This document shows, piece by piece, positions 15,801 to 23,472 of a stretch of 45,865 bases of DNA. The notes below the pieces were generated by a model. That model did no database searches and was not told where the DNA came from. It was given only the letters and a program-made list of their open reading frames with translations. Made by a program: the position numbers and the translations under genes. Positions within the stretch are counted from its first letter, which is position 1, and the number at the start of each line of letters is the position of its first letter. This stretch comes from JALENY01 sp036310185 (lineage in GTDB: Bacteria; Bacillota; Clostridia; Lachnospirales; Lachnospiraceae). The stretch spans positions 1 through 45,865 of the forward strand of contig JAXJSH010000144.1 in the NCBI GenBank assembly GCA_036310185.1, written 5' to 3'.

Positions 15801-16259
15801 ATGAAACTCTCAACAAAGGGAAGATATGGGCTTCGGGCACTGATCGATCTCGCTTTGTACAGTGAAGAGGAACCGGTAAATATTCAGAGTATCGCAAAAC
15901 GGCAGAATATATCGGAAAGCTATCTGGAACAGCTGGTCCGGAAACTGCGCACGGCAGGTCTGGTCACCAGTGTGAGAGGCGCCGGCGGAGGCTATCAGCT
16001 GTCGAGACCTGCCTCGGAAATATCCGTTGGCGATGTCCTGCGTGCTCTGGAAGGAGATCTGGCGGCAGTGGCCTGTGCCGGAAATCAGGAAGAATCCGGG
16101 TGCAGCGGAGCAGATTTGTGTGTGACCCGATATGTATGGCAGAGAATAAATGAAAGTATAACACAGGCGGTGGATACCATGTGGCTTGACCAGCTGGTGG
16201 AAGAAAGCCGGAAACTGCGGGACAAAGGACAAATATGTGCGCAGGCTTGTGAGAATTAG
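15801..16259 (+). CDS. iscR: Rrf2-family regulator, IscR-like
   Basis: 152 residues. The winged-helix N-terminus MKLSTKGRYGLRALIDLA, followed by ISESYLEQLVRKLRTAGLV and SVRGAGGGYQL, is diagnostic of Rrf2 proteins. Cysteines 92, 101 and 107 (C-x8-C-x5-C) match in place the three cysteines that hold a 2Fe-2S cluster in E. coli IscR (C92, C98, C104), with slightly different spacing. It leads the iscS-iscU genes, so it most likely senses Fe-S supply and represses its own operon through the dyad upstream. AAAGGAG precedes the ATG. CymR-type cysteine control is the alternative but fits the cysteines and context less well. Confidence 0.85.
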   Translation: MKLSTKGRYGLRALIDLALYSEEEPVNIQSIAKRQNISESYLEQLVRKLRTAGLVTSVRGAGGGYQLSRPASEISVGDVLRALEGDLAAVACAGNQEESGCSGADLCVTRYVWQRINESITQAVDTMWLDQLVEESRKLRDKGQICAQACEN

Positions 16260-16271
16260 GAGGAAATAAAA

Positions 16272-17456
16272 GTGAAAAAGATGATATATTTGGATAATGC
16301 GGCTACAACAAGAACAGCTCCGGAAGTTGTGAATGCGATGCTGCCGTATTTTACAGAAAATTACGGTAATCCGTCCAGCATTTATGAGATTGCCGGAAGA
16401 AGCAAAGAGGCTGTGACAAAAGCACGCGAATCCATTGCAAAAGTGCTGAATGCAAAGACGGAAGAAATCTATTTTACCGCAGGCGGTAGCGAAGCGGACA
16501 ACTGGGCTTTAAAAGCAGCTTTTGATGCGTACAGCAAAAAAGGAAAACATATCATTACGACCAAGATTGAGCATCATGCTATTTTGCATACCTGTGATTA
16601 TCTGGAATCCAAGGGCGCGGAGATCACTTATCTGGATGTGGATGAAAACGGTATTGTAAAACTGGATGAACTGGAAAAGGCCATCCGTCCGGATACCATT
16701 TTGATTTCTGTTATGTTTGCAAATAACGAGATCGGAACCATTCAGCCGATCAAAGAGATTGGTATGATCGCGAAAGAACACAATATTTTATTCCATACAG
16801 ATGCGGTACAGGCTTTTGGACAGGTACCGATTGATGTGGATGAATACAACATTGATATGCTCAGTTCCAGTGCTCACAAGATCAATGGACCGAAAGGAAT
16901 TGGTTTCCTTTATATCCGCAAAGGCGTAAAAATCCGTTCTTTTGTTCATGGCGGTGCGCAGGAGAGAAAGAGAAGAGCCGGTACAGAGAATGTTCCGGGT
17001 ATCGTAGGCTATGGCGTTGCAGCGGAGATGGCTGCGGCTTCGATGGAAGAACGCACAAAAAAAGAATGCGAGATGCGTGATTATCTGATCGGACGCATTT
17101 TAAATGAAGTTCCGTACTGCCGCCTGAACGGTGATCCGGTGAAACGTCTCCCGAACAATACGAACATCAGCTTCCAGTTTATCGAAGGGGAGTCCCTTCT
17201 GATCATGCTGGATATGGAAGGCATCGCAGCATCCAGTGGTTCTGCATGTACATCCGGAAGTCTGGACCCGTCCCACGTGCTGCTGGCGATCGGTCTGCCC
17301 CATGAGATCGCACACGGTTCTCTGCGACTGACACTGAGTGCGGAGACAACAAAAGAAGATATTGATTTTACCGTGGAAGCGATCAAAAAAATTGTGGAAC
17401 GTTTGAGAAGTATGTCACCTCTTTATGAAGATTTCATGAAGAAACAGGCAAAATAA
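16272..17456 (+). CDS. iscS: Cysteine desulfurase IscS/NifS
   Basis: 394 residues. This PLP enzyme takes sulfur from cysteine, giving alanine and a persulfide for Fe-S clusters and tRNA thiolation. The opening MIYLDNAATT, the PLP lysine K203 in SSSAHK, and the active-site cysteine C326 in SSGSACTSGS are all present. Translation starts at GTG 16272, 7 bases after AGGAGG; an ATG at 16281 is the alternative. It follows iscR by 12 bases and its likely sulfur acceptors, IscU and MnmA, are the next two genes. Confidence 0.96.
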   Translation: MKKMIYLDNAATTRTAPEVVNAMLPYFTENYGNPSSIYEIAGRSKEAVTKARESIAKVLNAKTEEIYFTAGGSEADNWALKAAFDAYSKKGKHIITTKIEHHAILHTCDYLESKGAEITYLDVDENGIVKLDELEKAIRPDTILISVMFANNEIGTIQPIKEIGMIAKEHNILFHTDAVQAFGQVPIDVDEYNIDMLSSSAHKINGPKGIGFLYIRKGVKIRSFVHGGAQERKRRAGTENVPGIVGYGVAAEMAAASMEERTKKECEMRDYLIGRILNEVPYCRLNGDPVKRLPNNTNISFQFIEGESLLIMLDMEGIAASSGSACTSGSLDPSHVLLAIGLPHEIAHGSLRLTLSAETTKEDIDFTVEAIKKIVERLRSMSPLYEDFMKKQAK

Positions 17457-17462
17457 TCGAAT

Positions 17463-17512
17463 CTGGATACAATATAAAAAAGTATCCGGTCTGCACATGA
17501 ATTTGATGCAGA
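17463..17512 (+). other. Two adjacent hairpins between iscS and iscU
   Basis: CTGGATAC (17463-17470) pairs with GTATCCGG (17482-17489). Immediately after, TCTGCA (17490-17495) pairs with TGCAGA (17507-17512). No T-tract follows, so they are more likely RNA-processing or stability elements than a terminator. Confidence 0.45.
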
Positions 17513-17587
17513 TTGAAAAAAGTATGAAAATAGTAAATCAGAAAGAAATGCGAAAAATCGCAGGATAGAACAGAAAGGAAGAAACAC

Positions 17588-18025
17588 ATGTATTCAGAAA
17601 AAGTAATGGACCATTTCCAGAATCCGAGAAACGTAGGAGAAATCGAAAATGCCAGCGGCGTAGGCACCGTAGGCAACGCAAAATGCGGTGATATTATGAG
17701 AATGTATCTGGATATCGACGAAAATGGCATAATTCAGGATTGTAAATTTAAAACATTCGGATGCGGTGCAGCGGTGGCAACCAGCAGTATGGCAACCGAA
17801 CTGGTAAAAGGAAAAACGGTGCAGGAAGCACTTCAGGTAACGAATAAAGCAGTTATGGAAGCACTGGATGGACTTCCGCCTGTAAAAGTACACTGTTCTC
17901 TGCTGGCAGAAGAAGCCATTCATGCAGCACTCTGGGATTATGCAGAGAAACATGGTATCAAGATCGAAGGTCTGTCCAAACCGAAGTCAGACATTCACGA
18001 AGGTGAAGAAGAGGAAGAATATTAA
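17588..18025 (+). CDS. iscU: Fe-S cluster scaffold protein IscU/NifU N-terminal type
   Basis: 145 residues. It builds Fe-S clusters with sulfur from IscS. The three ligand cysteines are C33 (AKCGD, with D35), C59 (FGCGAA) and C103 (VHCS). The C-terminal tail is acidic and ends EEEEEY. AAAGGAAG precedes the ATG at 17588. The stop overlaps the mnmA start by one base (TAATG), which implies translational coupling. No hscA, hscB or fdx gene is present, as is usual for this short clostridial isc cluster. Confidence 0.95.
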   Translation: MYSEKVMDHFQNPRNVGEIENASGVGTVGNAKCGDIMRMYLDIDENGIIQDCKFKTFGCGAAVATSSMATELVKGKTVQEALQVTNKAVMEALDGLPPVKVHCSLLAEEAIHAALWDYAEKHGIKIEGLSKPKSDIHEGEEEEEY

Positions 18026-19104
18026 TGGGCAAAGGACGAGTTGTCGTTGGTATGTCAGGCGGTGTGGACTCATCCGTGGCTGCGTATCTGCTCAAAGAGG
18101 CCGGTTACGAAGTGATCGGTGTAACCATGCAGATCTGGCAGGATGAGGAACACACTATAATAGAAGAAAACGGTGGATGCTGCGGCCTCTCCGCTGTGGA
18201 TGATGCCAGGAGAGTAGCACAGACTCTTGGCATCCCTTATTATGTCATGAATTTCAAAAAGGAATTCAAAGAGAACGTTATAGACTATTTTGTCTGTGAG
18301 TATCTGGCAGGAAGAACACCGAATCCCTGTATCGCATGCAACCGTTATGTAAAATGGGAGTCGCTGCTGAAACGGAGTATGGAGATTGGTGCCGATTATA
18401 TCGCAACCGGCCATTATGCACAGATTGAACAGCTTCCAAATGGACGATTTTCCCTGAAAAAATCTGCAACTGCTGCGAAAGATCAGACTTATGCATTGTA
18501 CAATCTGACCCAGGAACAGCTGTCTCATACTTTGATGCCGGTGGGGGCATATACAAAAGATGAGATAAGAAAAATCGCAGAAAAAATTCAGCTCCCGGTT
18601 GCAAATAAACCGGACAGTCAGGAAATCTGTTTTGTGCCGGATAACGATTACGCCAGATTCATAGAAGAAAATTCGGATACCGTTATCCAACCGGGTAATT
18701 TTGTCAACACGAAGGGTGAAGTGATCGGAACCCATAAAGGAATCACCCATTATACGATCGGTCAGAGAAAAGGTCTGAACCTGAGTATGGGGCATCCGGT
18801 CTTTGTGGTTGAGATCCGGCCGGAGACCAATGAAGTAGTGATCGGTGAGCATGAAGATGTTTTTGCAAAAGAGCTTCTGGCTGACCGCCTGAATTTTATG
18901 TCCCGGGAAGATTTTGAAGATGGTATGGAAGTTTTGACCAAGATAAGGTATAATCATAGAGGAGCAATGTGCCGCCTGTATCACGAAGGTGATGACAAAG
19001 TGCGCTGTGTATTTGAAGAACCCCAGCGTGCGGTTACACCTGGACAGGCAGTTGTGTTCTACGAGGGAGATTATGTTCTTGGAGGAGGCACCATATTATG
19101 TTAG
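18025..19104 (+). CDS. mnmA: tRNA-specific 2-thiouridylase MnmA
   Basis: 359 residues. It makes 2-thiouridine at the wobble position U34 of Lys, Glu and Gln tRNAs using persulfide sulfur. The PP-loop SGGVDS (11-16) binds ATP; the two catalytic cysteines are C102 (NPCIAC) and C202 (EICFVPD), nearly the same numbers as in E. coli. The ATG overlaps the iscU stop by one base. Its place in the isc operon joins tRNA thiolation to cysteine desulfuration by IscS. Confidence 0.96.
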   Translation: MGKGRVVVGMSGGVDSSVAAYLLKEAGYEVIGVTMQIWQDEEHTIIEENGGCCGLSAVDDARRVAQTLGIPYYVMNFKKEFKENVIDYFVCEYLAGRTPNPCIACNRYVKWESLLKRSMEIGADYIATGHYAQIEQLPNGRFSLKKSATAAKDQTYALYNLTQEQLSHTLMPVGAYTKDEIRKIAEKIQLPVANKPDSQEICFVPDNDYARFIEENSDTVIQPGNFVNTKGEVIGTHKGITHYTIGQRKGLNLSMGHPVFVVEIRPETNEVVIGEHEDVFAKELLADRLNFMSREDFEDGMEVLTKIRYNHRGAMCRLYHEGDDKVRCVFEEPQRAVTPGQAVVFYEGDYVLGGGTILC

Positions 19105-19895
19105 CAGATATGCATATGCATACGGAATATTCAGAAGACAGTTGTGCAAAGTTGGACAGTATGGCCGAAAAAGCCATTGCTGTGGGAGTCGAGGCAATCT
19201 GTGTGACCGATCACATAGACTGGGATTTCCCGGAAAAAAATCTGATTTTTGATTATGATGTGGATGCGTATCAGAGAGACATTGCCCGTGCAAAAGAAAA
19301 ATATAAAGGACGCCTGGAGATTTTTATGGGTGTGGAGCTGGGGATGCAGCCCCATCTTGCAGAACGGTATCAGGAGTTCCTGAAAAAATATCCCTTTGAT
19401 TTTGTAATTGGATCGGTTCATCTGGTAAACAATCGTGATCCATATTATAAGGAAGCTTTCGAAGGCCTGGAGGACGCCCAGGCATACCGGATGTATTTTG
19501 AAAATATCCTTGCGAATATAAAAGCATTTCGTGATTTTGACTCGCTGGGACATCTGGACTATATTGTACGATATGGAAAAAATAAGGCGAGAGACTATAG
19601 CTACAGCCAGTTTGCCGATATTATCGATGAGATTCTGAAAGAACTGATCCTGCATGGAAAGGCTTTGGAAGTCAATACGGCAGGATATCGGAAACTGGGT
19701 TTTCCAAACCCCCATCCGGATGTGATCTGCCGCTACAGAGAACTGGGCGGAGAGATGATTACGGTTGGTGCCGACGCACATAAGCCGTCTCATGTGGGAT
19801 ATGACTTTAAAAAAGTGGCGCAGCTCCTTAAAAACTGTGGTTTTACCCACTATACAAGGTTTAAAGACAGAAAGCCGGAGTTCAGACCACTTTAA
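19098..19895 (+). CDS. hisJ: PHP-domain histidinol-phosphatase
   Basis: 265 residues of the HisJ/HisK polymerase-and-histidinol-phosphatase family. Metal-binding motifs include ADMHMHTEYSEDS (H6, H8), VTDHIDW, FMGVELG, GSVHLVN, SLGHLDYI and VGADAHKPSHVG. The family dephosphorylates histidinol phosphate to histidinol in histidine synthesis. The start lies 7 bases inside mnmA with a GGAGGAGG site in the mnmA coding end, so translation is coupled. No other his gene is nearby, so a different phosphoester substrate is possible. Confidence 0.82.
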   Translation: MLADMHMHTEYSEDSCAKLDSMAEKAIAVGVEAICVTDHIDWDFPEKNLIFDYDVDAYQRDIARAKEKYKGRLEIFMGVELGMQPHLAERYQEFLKKYPFDFVIGSVHLVNNRDPYYKEAFEGLEDAQAYRMYFENILANIKAFRDFDSLGHLDYIVRYGKNKARDYSYSQFADIIDEILKELILHGKALEVNTAGYRKLGFPNPHPDVICRYRELGGEMITVGADAHKPSHVGYDFKKVAQLLKNCGFTHYTRFKDRKPEFRPL

Positions 19896-19897
19896 TG

Positions 19898-19916
19898 GAT
19901 ACACTGGTATCTTTTT
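19898..19916 (+). terminator. Short terminator after hisJ
   Basis: GATAC-ACTG-GTATC followed by five T, immediately after the hisJ stop. The stem is only 5 bp, so strength is uncertain. Confidence 0.45.
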
Positions 19917-19926
19917 GAAAAAGCTC

Positions 19927-19955
19927 TTGAATTTTCTATATAAATTAGGTACAAT
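19927..19955 (+). promoter_or_regulatory. Promoter of gap
   Basis: TTGAAT (19927-19932), 17-base spacer, TACAAT (19950-19955), about 68 bases before the ATG. Confidence 0.65.
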
Positions 19956-20022
19956 ACAATTAGATTGATGTTTCAAGTAAAAATAGAAACATGCAAAAAA
20001 CACTTTTAGGAGGAATTCAATC

Positions 20023-21042
20023 ATGGCAGTAAAAGTAGCAATTAATGGTTTTGGACGTATCGGACGTCTTGCATTCAGACAGATGTTTGGTGCAGAAGGA
20101 TTTGAAATCGTTGCAATCAACGACTTAACATCTCCGGCAATGCTTGCACACTTATTAAAATATGACTCTACACAGGGTAGATACGCTCTTGCTGATAAAG
20201 TAACTGCAGGCGAAGATTCTATCACAGTTGATGGAAAAGAAATCAAAATCTACGCAAAAGCTAACGCAGCTGAACTTCCGTGGGGAGAAATCGGTGTAGA
20301 CGTAGTTCTGGAGTGTACAGGTTTCTATACATCCAAAGCAAAAGCTCAGGCTCATATCGATGCAGGTGCTAAACACGTTATCATTTCCGCTCCGGCTGGA
20401 AACGATCTGCCGACCATCGTTTACAATGTAAACCATGAAGGTCTTACAAAAGAAGATAAAATCATCTCTGCAGCTTCCTGTACAACAAACTGCTTAGCTC
20501 CGATGGCAAAAGCTCTGAATGACTGCGCACCGATCAAAACTGGTATCATGTGCACAATCCACGCTTACACAGGCGATCAGATGACTCTGGACGGACCGCA
20601 GAGAAAAGGCGATCTGAGAAGATCCCGTGCAGCTGCAGTTAACATCGTTCCGAACAGCACAGGTGCTGCAAAAGCAATCGGTCTGGTTATTCCGGAACTG
20701 AACGGCAAACTGATCGGCGCTGCTCAGCGTGTTCCGACCCCGACAGGTTCCACAACTATCTTAACAGCAGTTGTAGAAGGAACTGTAACAAAAGAAGAAA
20801 TCAATGCAGCTATGAAAGCAGCAGCTACTGAGTCCTTCGGTTACAACGAAGACGAAATCGTATCCAGCGATATCGTAGGTATGACCTATGGTTCTCTGTT
20901 TGATGCTACTCAGACTATGGTTCTTCCGCTGGATAACGGAACAACTCAGGTACAGGTAGTTTCCTGGTACGACAATGAGAACTCCTATACAAGCCAGATG
21001 GTTCGTACAATCAAACACTTTGGCAAACTGCTGAACGCTTAA
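20023..21042 (+). CDS. gap: Glyceraldehyde-3-phosphate dehydrogenase
   Basis: 339 residues. It oxidises glyceraldehyde 3-phosphate to 1,3-bisphosphoglycerate with reduction of NAD. The Rossmann motif NGFGRIGRLAFR, catalytic C153 in SAASCTTNCLAP, H180 in CTIHAYTGDQ and the C-terminal WYDNENSYTSQMV are intact. AGGAGG precedes the ATG at 20023. Codon choice is highly regular, as expected of an abundant protein. It leads gap-pgk-tpiA, but a strong hairpin terminator sits before pgk, probably keeping gap levels above the others. Confidence 0.98.
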   Translation: MAVKVAINGFGRIGRLAFRQMFGAEGFEIVAINDLTSPAMLAHLLKYDSTQGRYALADKVTAGEDSITVDGKEIKIYAKANAAELPWGEIGVDVVLECTGFYTSKAKAQAHIDAGAKHVIISAPAGNDLPTIVYNVNHEGLTKEDKIISAASCTTNCLAPMAKALNDCAPIKTGIMCTIHAYTGDQMTLDGPQRKGDLRRSRAAAVNIVPNSTGAAKAIGLVIPELNGKLIGAAQRVPTPTGSTTILTAVVEGTVTKEEINAAMKAAATESFGYNEDEIVSSDIVGMTYGSLFDATQTMVLPLDNGTTQVQVVSWYDNENSYTSQMVRTIKHFGKLLNA

Positions 21043-21076
21043 TTAGAAACGTACAACAAGTATAGACTCATAATAC

Positions 21077-21109
21077 GGGTCCGGTCTGATTTGGGCCGGA
21101 CCCATTTTT
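21077..21109 (+). terminator. Terminator/attenuator between gap and pgk
   Basis: GGGTCCGG (21077-21084) pairs with CCGGACCC (21096-21103) and is followed by ATTTTT. No clear promoter is seen before pgk, so partial read-through is likely. Confidence 0.75.
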
Positions 21110-21139
21110 CATTATAAAACCTAAAGGAGGCATATGAAC

Positions 21140-22345
21140 ATGCTCAATAAAAAATCTGTTGACGATATTAATGTAAAAGGTAAAAAAGTTCTGGTTCGCT
21201 GTGACTTTAACGTGCCGTTGATCGATGGCAAAATCACAGACGAAAACCGTCTGGTAGCTGCTCTGCCGACAATCAAAAAACTGATCGCAGACGGCGGTAA
21301 AGTGATCCTTTGCTCCCACCTTGGAAAACCGAAGGGAGAGCCGAAACCGGAATTATCTCTGGCTCCTGTAGCAGTTCGTTTGTCTGAACTTCTTGGACAG
21401 GAAGTAAAATTCGCTGCAGATGCAGAGGTAGTTGGACCGAACGCAAAAGCTGCTGTAGAAGCTATGCAGGACGGTGAGGTTATCCTTCTGGAAAATACCC
21501 GTTACAGAAAAGAAGAGACAAAGAACGGTGAAGAATTCAGCAAAGAACTGGCTTCTCTGGCAGATGTATTTGTAAATGATGCATTTGGTACCGCTCATCG
21601 TGCACACTGCTCCAACGTAGGTGTTACAGAATTCATCGATACCTGTGCAGTTGGATATCTGATGCAGAAAGAGATCGACTTCCTGGGCAATGCAGTAAAC
21701 AACCCGGAAAGACCGTTCGTAGCAATCCTTGGCGGCGCTAAAGTTGCAGATAAACTGAATGTTATTAATAACCTTCTGGAAAAATGTGATACCCTCATCA
21801 TCGGCGGCGGTATGGCTTACACCTTCCAGATTGCAAGAGGATATGAAGTAGGAACCTCTCTGGTTGATGAAGAAAAAGTTGAATACTGTAAAGAAATGAT
21901 GGAAAAAGCAGAAGCACTTGGAAAGAAACTGCTTCTTCCGGAAGATGTTACCATTACAAAAGATTTCCCGAATCCGATCGATGCAAAAGTAGATGTAAAA
22001 GTAGTACCGGTTAGTGAGATTCCGTCAGATATGATGGGTCTGGATATCGGAACCGAGACAGCTGCAATGTTTGCAGAGGCTGTAAAATCAGCTAAGACTG
22101 TTGTTTGGAACGGACCGATGGGCGTATGCGAAAACCCGATTTTTGCAAAAGGTACTATGGCAGTGGCAAAAGCACTGGCTGACACAGATGCAACTACAAT
22201 CATCGGCGGCGGTGACTCTGCAGCAGCAGTTAACCAGCTTGGATTTGGCGATAAGATGAGCCATATTTCCACCGGCGGCGGAGCTTCTCTGGAATTCCTG
22301 GAAGGAAAAGAATTACCGGGCGTTGTAGCAGCTGACGACAAATAA
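21140..22345 (+). CDS. pgk: Phosphoglycerate kinase
   Basis: 401 residues. It transfers phosphate from 1,3-bisphosphoglycerate to ADP, the first ATP-yielding step of glycolysis. VLVRCDFNVPL and SHLGKPKGEP give the N-terminal substrate domain; EEFSKELASLADVFVNDAFGTAHRAH and the C-terminal IIGGGDSAAAV the rest. Two in-frame ATGs exist; the one at 21140 lies 9 bases after AGGAGG, whereas the one at 21134 is only 3 bases away. tpiA follows. Confidence 0.97.
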   Translation: MLNKKSVDDINVKGKKVLVRCDFNVPLIDGKITDENRLVAALPTIKKLIADGGKVILCSHLGKPKGEPKPELSLAPVAVRLSELLGQEVKFAADAEVVGPNAKAAVEAMQDGEVILLENTRYRKEETKNGEEFSKELASLADVFVNDAFGTAHRAHCSNVGVTEFIDTCAVGYLMQKEIDFLGNAVNNPERPFVAILGGAKVADKLNVINNLLEKCDTLIIGGGMAYTFQIARGYEVGTSLVDEEKVEYCKEMMEKAEALGKKLLLPEDVTITKDFPNPIDAKVDVKVVPVSEIPSDMMGLDIGTETAAMFAEAVKSAKTVVWNGPMGVCENPIFAKGTMAVAKALADTDATTIIGGGDSAAAVNQLGFGDKMSHISTGGGASLEFLEGKELPGVVAADDK

Positions 22346-22404
22346 GCCGAAAGCAGCTTAATATTTCATAAGTTGTAAAAACAAAGAGGAAGAGGATTAA
22401 AATC

Positions 22405-23154
22405 ATGGCTAGAAGAAAAATTATCGCAGGTAACTGGAAAATGAACATGACTCCGAGTGAGGCAGTTACTCTGGTAGAAACTTTAAAACCGTTAGTAGCA
22501 AATGAAGAAGTTGATGTGGTATTCTGTGTACCGGCTATCGATATTATCCCGGTTATGGAGGCTGCAAAAGGCAGCAACATCCAGGTAGGTGCTGAAAATA
22601 TGTATTTCGAAGAAAAAGGTGCTTACACCGGTGAAATCTCCCCGGCAATGCTTACCGATGTTGGAGTAAAATATGTAGTACTCGGTCACTCTGAGAGAAG
22701 AGAATACTTCGCAGAGACTAATGAAACCGTTAACAAAAAAATGCTGAAAGCTTTCGAGCATGGCATCACACCGATCATGTGCTGCGGCGAATCTCTGGAA
22801 CAGAGAGAACAGGGTGTAACCATGGATTTCATCCGTCAGCAGGTGAAAGTTGGTTTCTTAAACGTAACTGCAGATCAGGCAAAAACAGCGGTAATCGCTT
22901 ACGAGCCGATCTGGGCTATCGGAACAGGAAAAACAGCTACAACAGAGCAGGCACAGGAAGTTTGTAAAGCTATCCGTGAATGCATCGCTGAGATCTACGA
23001 TGAAGCAACTGCAGAAGCAATCCGTATCCAGTACGGCGGATCTGTAAACGCAGCAACCGCTCCGGAACTGTTCGCACAGCCGGATATCGATGGCGGCCTT
23101 GTTGGAGGCGCAGCGCTCAAACCGGATTTTGGCAAGATCGTAAACTACAAATAA
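22405..23154 (+). CDS. tpiA: Triosephosphate isomerase
   Basis: 249 residues, the standard length. It interconverts dihydroxyacetone phosphate and glyceraldehyde 3-phosphate. Catalytic residues are N10 and K12 (GNWKMN), H95 (LGHSERR) and E167 (AYEPIWAIGTG). It starts 59 bases after pgk with an AGAGG site and ends the gap-pgk-tpiA operon at a strong terminator. Confidence 0.98.
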   Translation: MARRKIIAGNWKMNMTPSEAVTLVETLKPLVANEEVDVVFCVPAIDIIPVMEAAKGSNIQVGAENMYFEEKGAYTGEISPAMLTDVGVKYVVLGHSERREYFAETNETVNKKMLKAFEHGITPIMCCGESLEQREQGVTMDFIRQQVKVGFLNVTADQAKTAVIAYEPIWAIGTGKTATTEQAQEVCKAIRECIAEIYDEATAEAIRIQYGGSVNAATAPELFAQPDIDGGLVGGAALKPDFGKIVNYK

Positions 23155-23472
23155 AATATAAAGTAACTGGAATTTCCTGAATAGTTACAATATAAAAAAT
23201 GCAAAAGACAGTCCGAGGTGATTTGACCCGGACTGTTTTTTTGCTGCTGCGGTGGGTGCGTGTTTCGAGAGGTAAAAGTCCTTAATCGGCCTGATCTTGG
23301 TATTTTTTGAATGGAATTTTGAATCGTCATTTTTCTTTATAAAAAAAGGATGTTTTACGCGGGATTATGTGTTAAAGTAGTAGTGTTCCGGAAAAACGCA
23401 GTGATATGGAAGATCATGCTGCATAGATGGAATGAAAAACGATAACATGATAGAAAGACAATAAAAATTGTT
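23155..23472. other. Intergenic region between tpiA and the ABC transporter gene
   Basis: This 318-base gap contains the tpiA terminator at its left end. The right part is A/T-rich and shows no consensus promoter, operator or coding frame that I can support. Confidence 0.6.
23208..23242 (+). terminator. Rho-independent terminator after tpiA
   Basis: ACAGTCCG (23208-23215) pairs with CGGACTGT (23229-23236), followed by a run of seven T. Confidence 0.9.
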
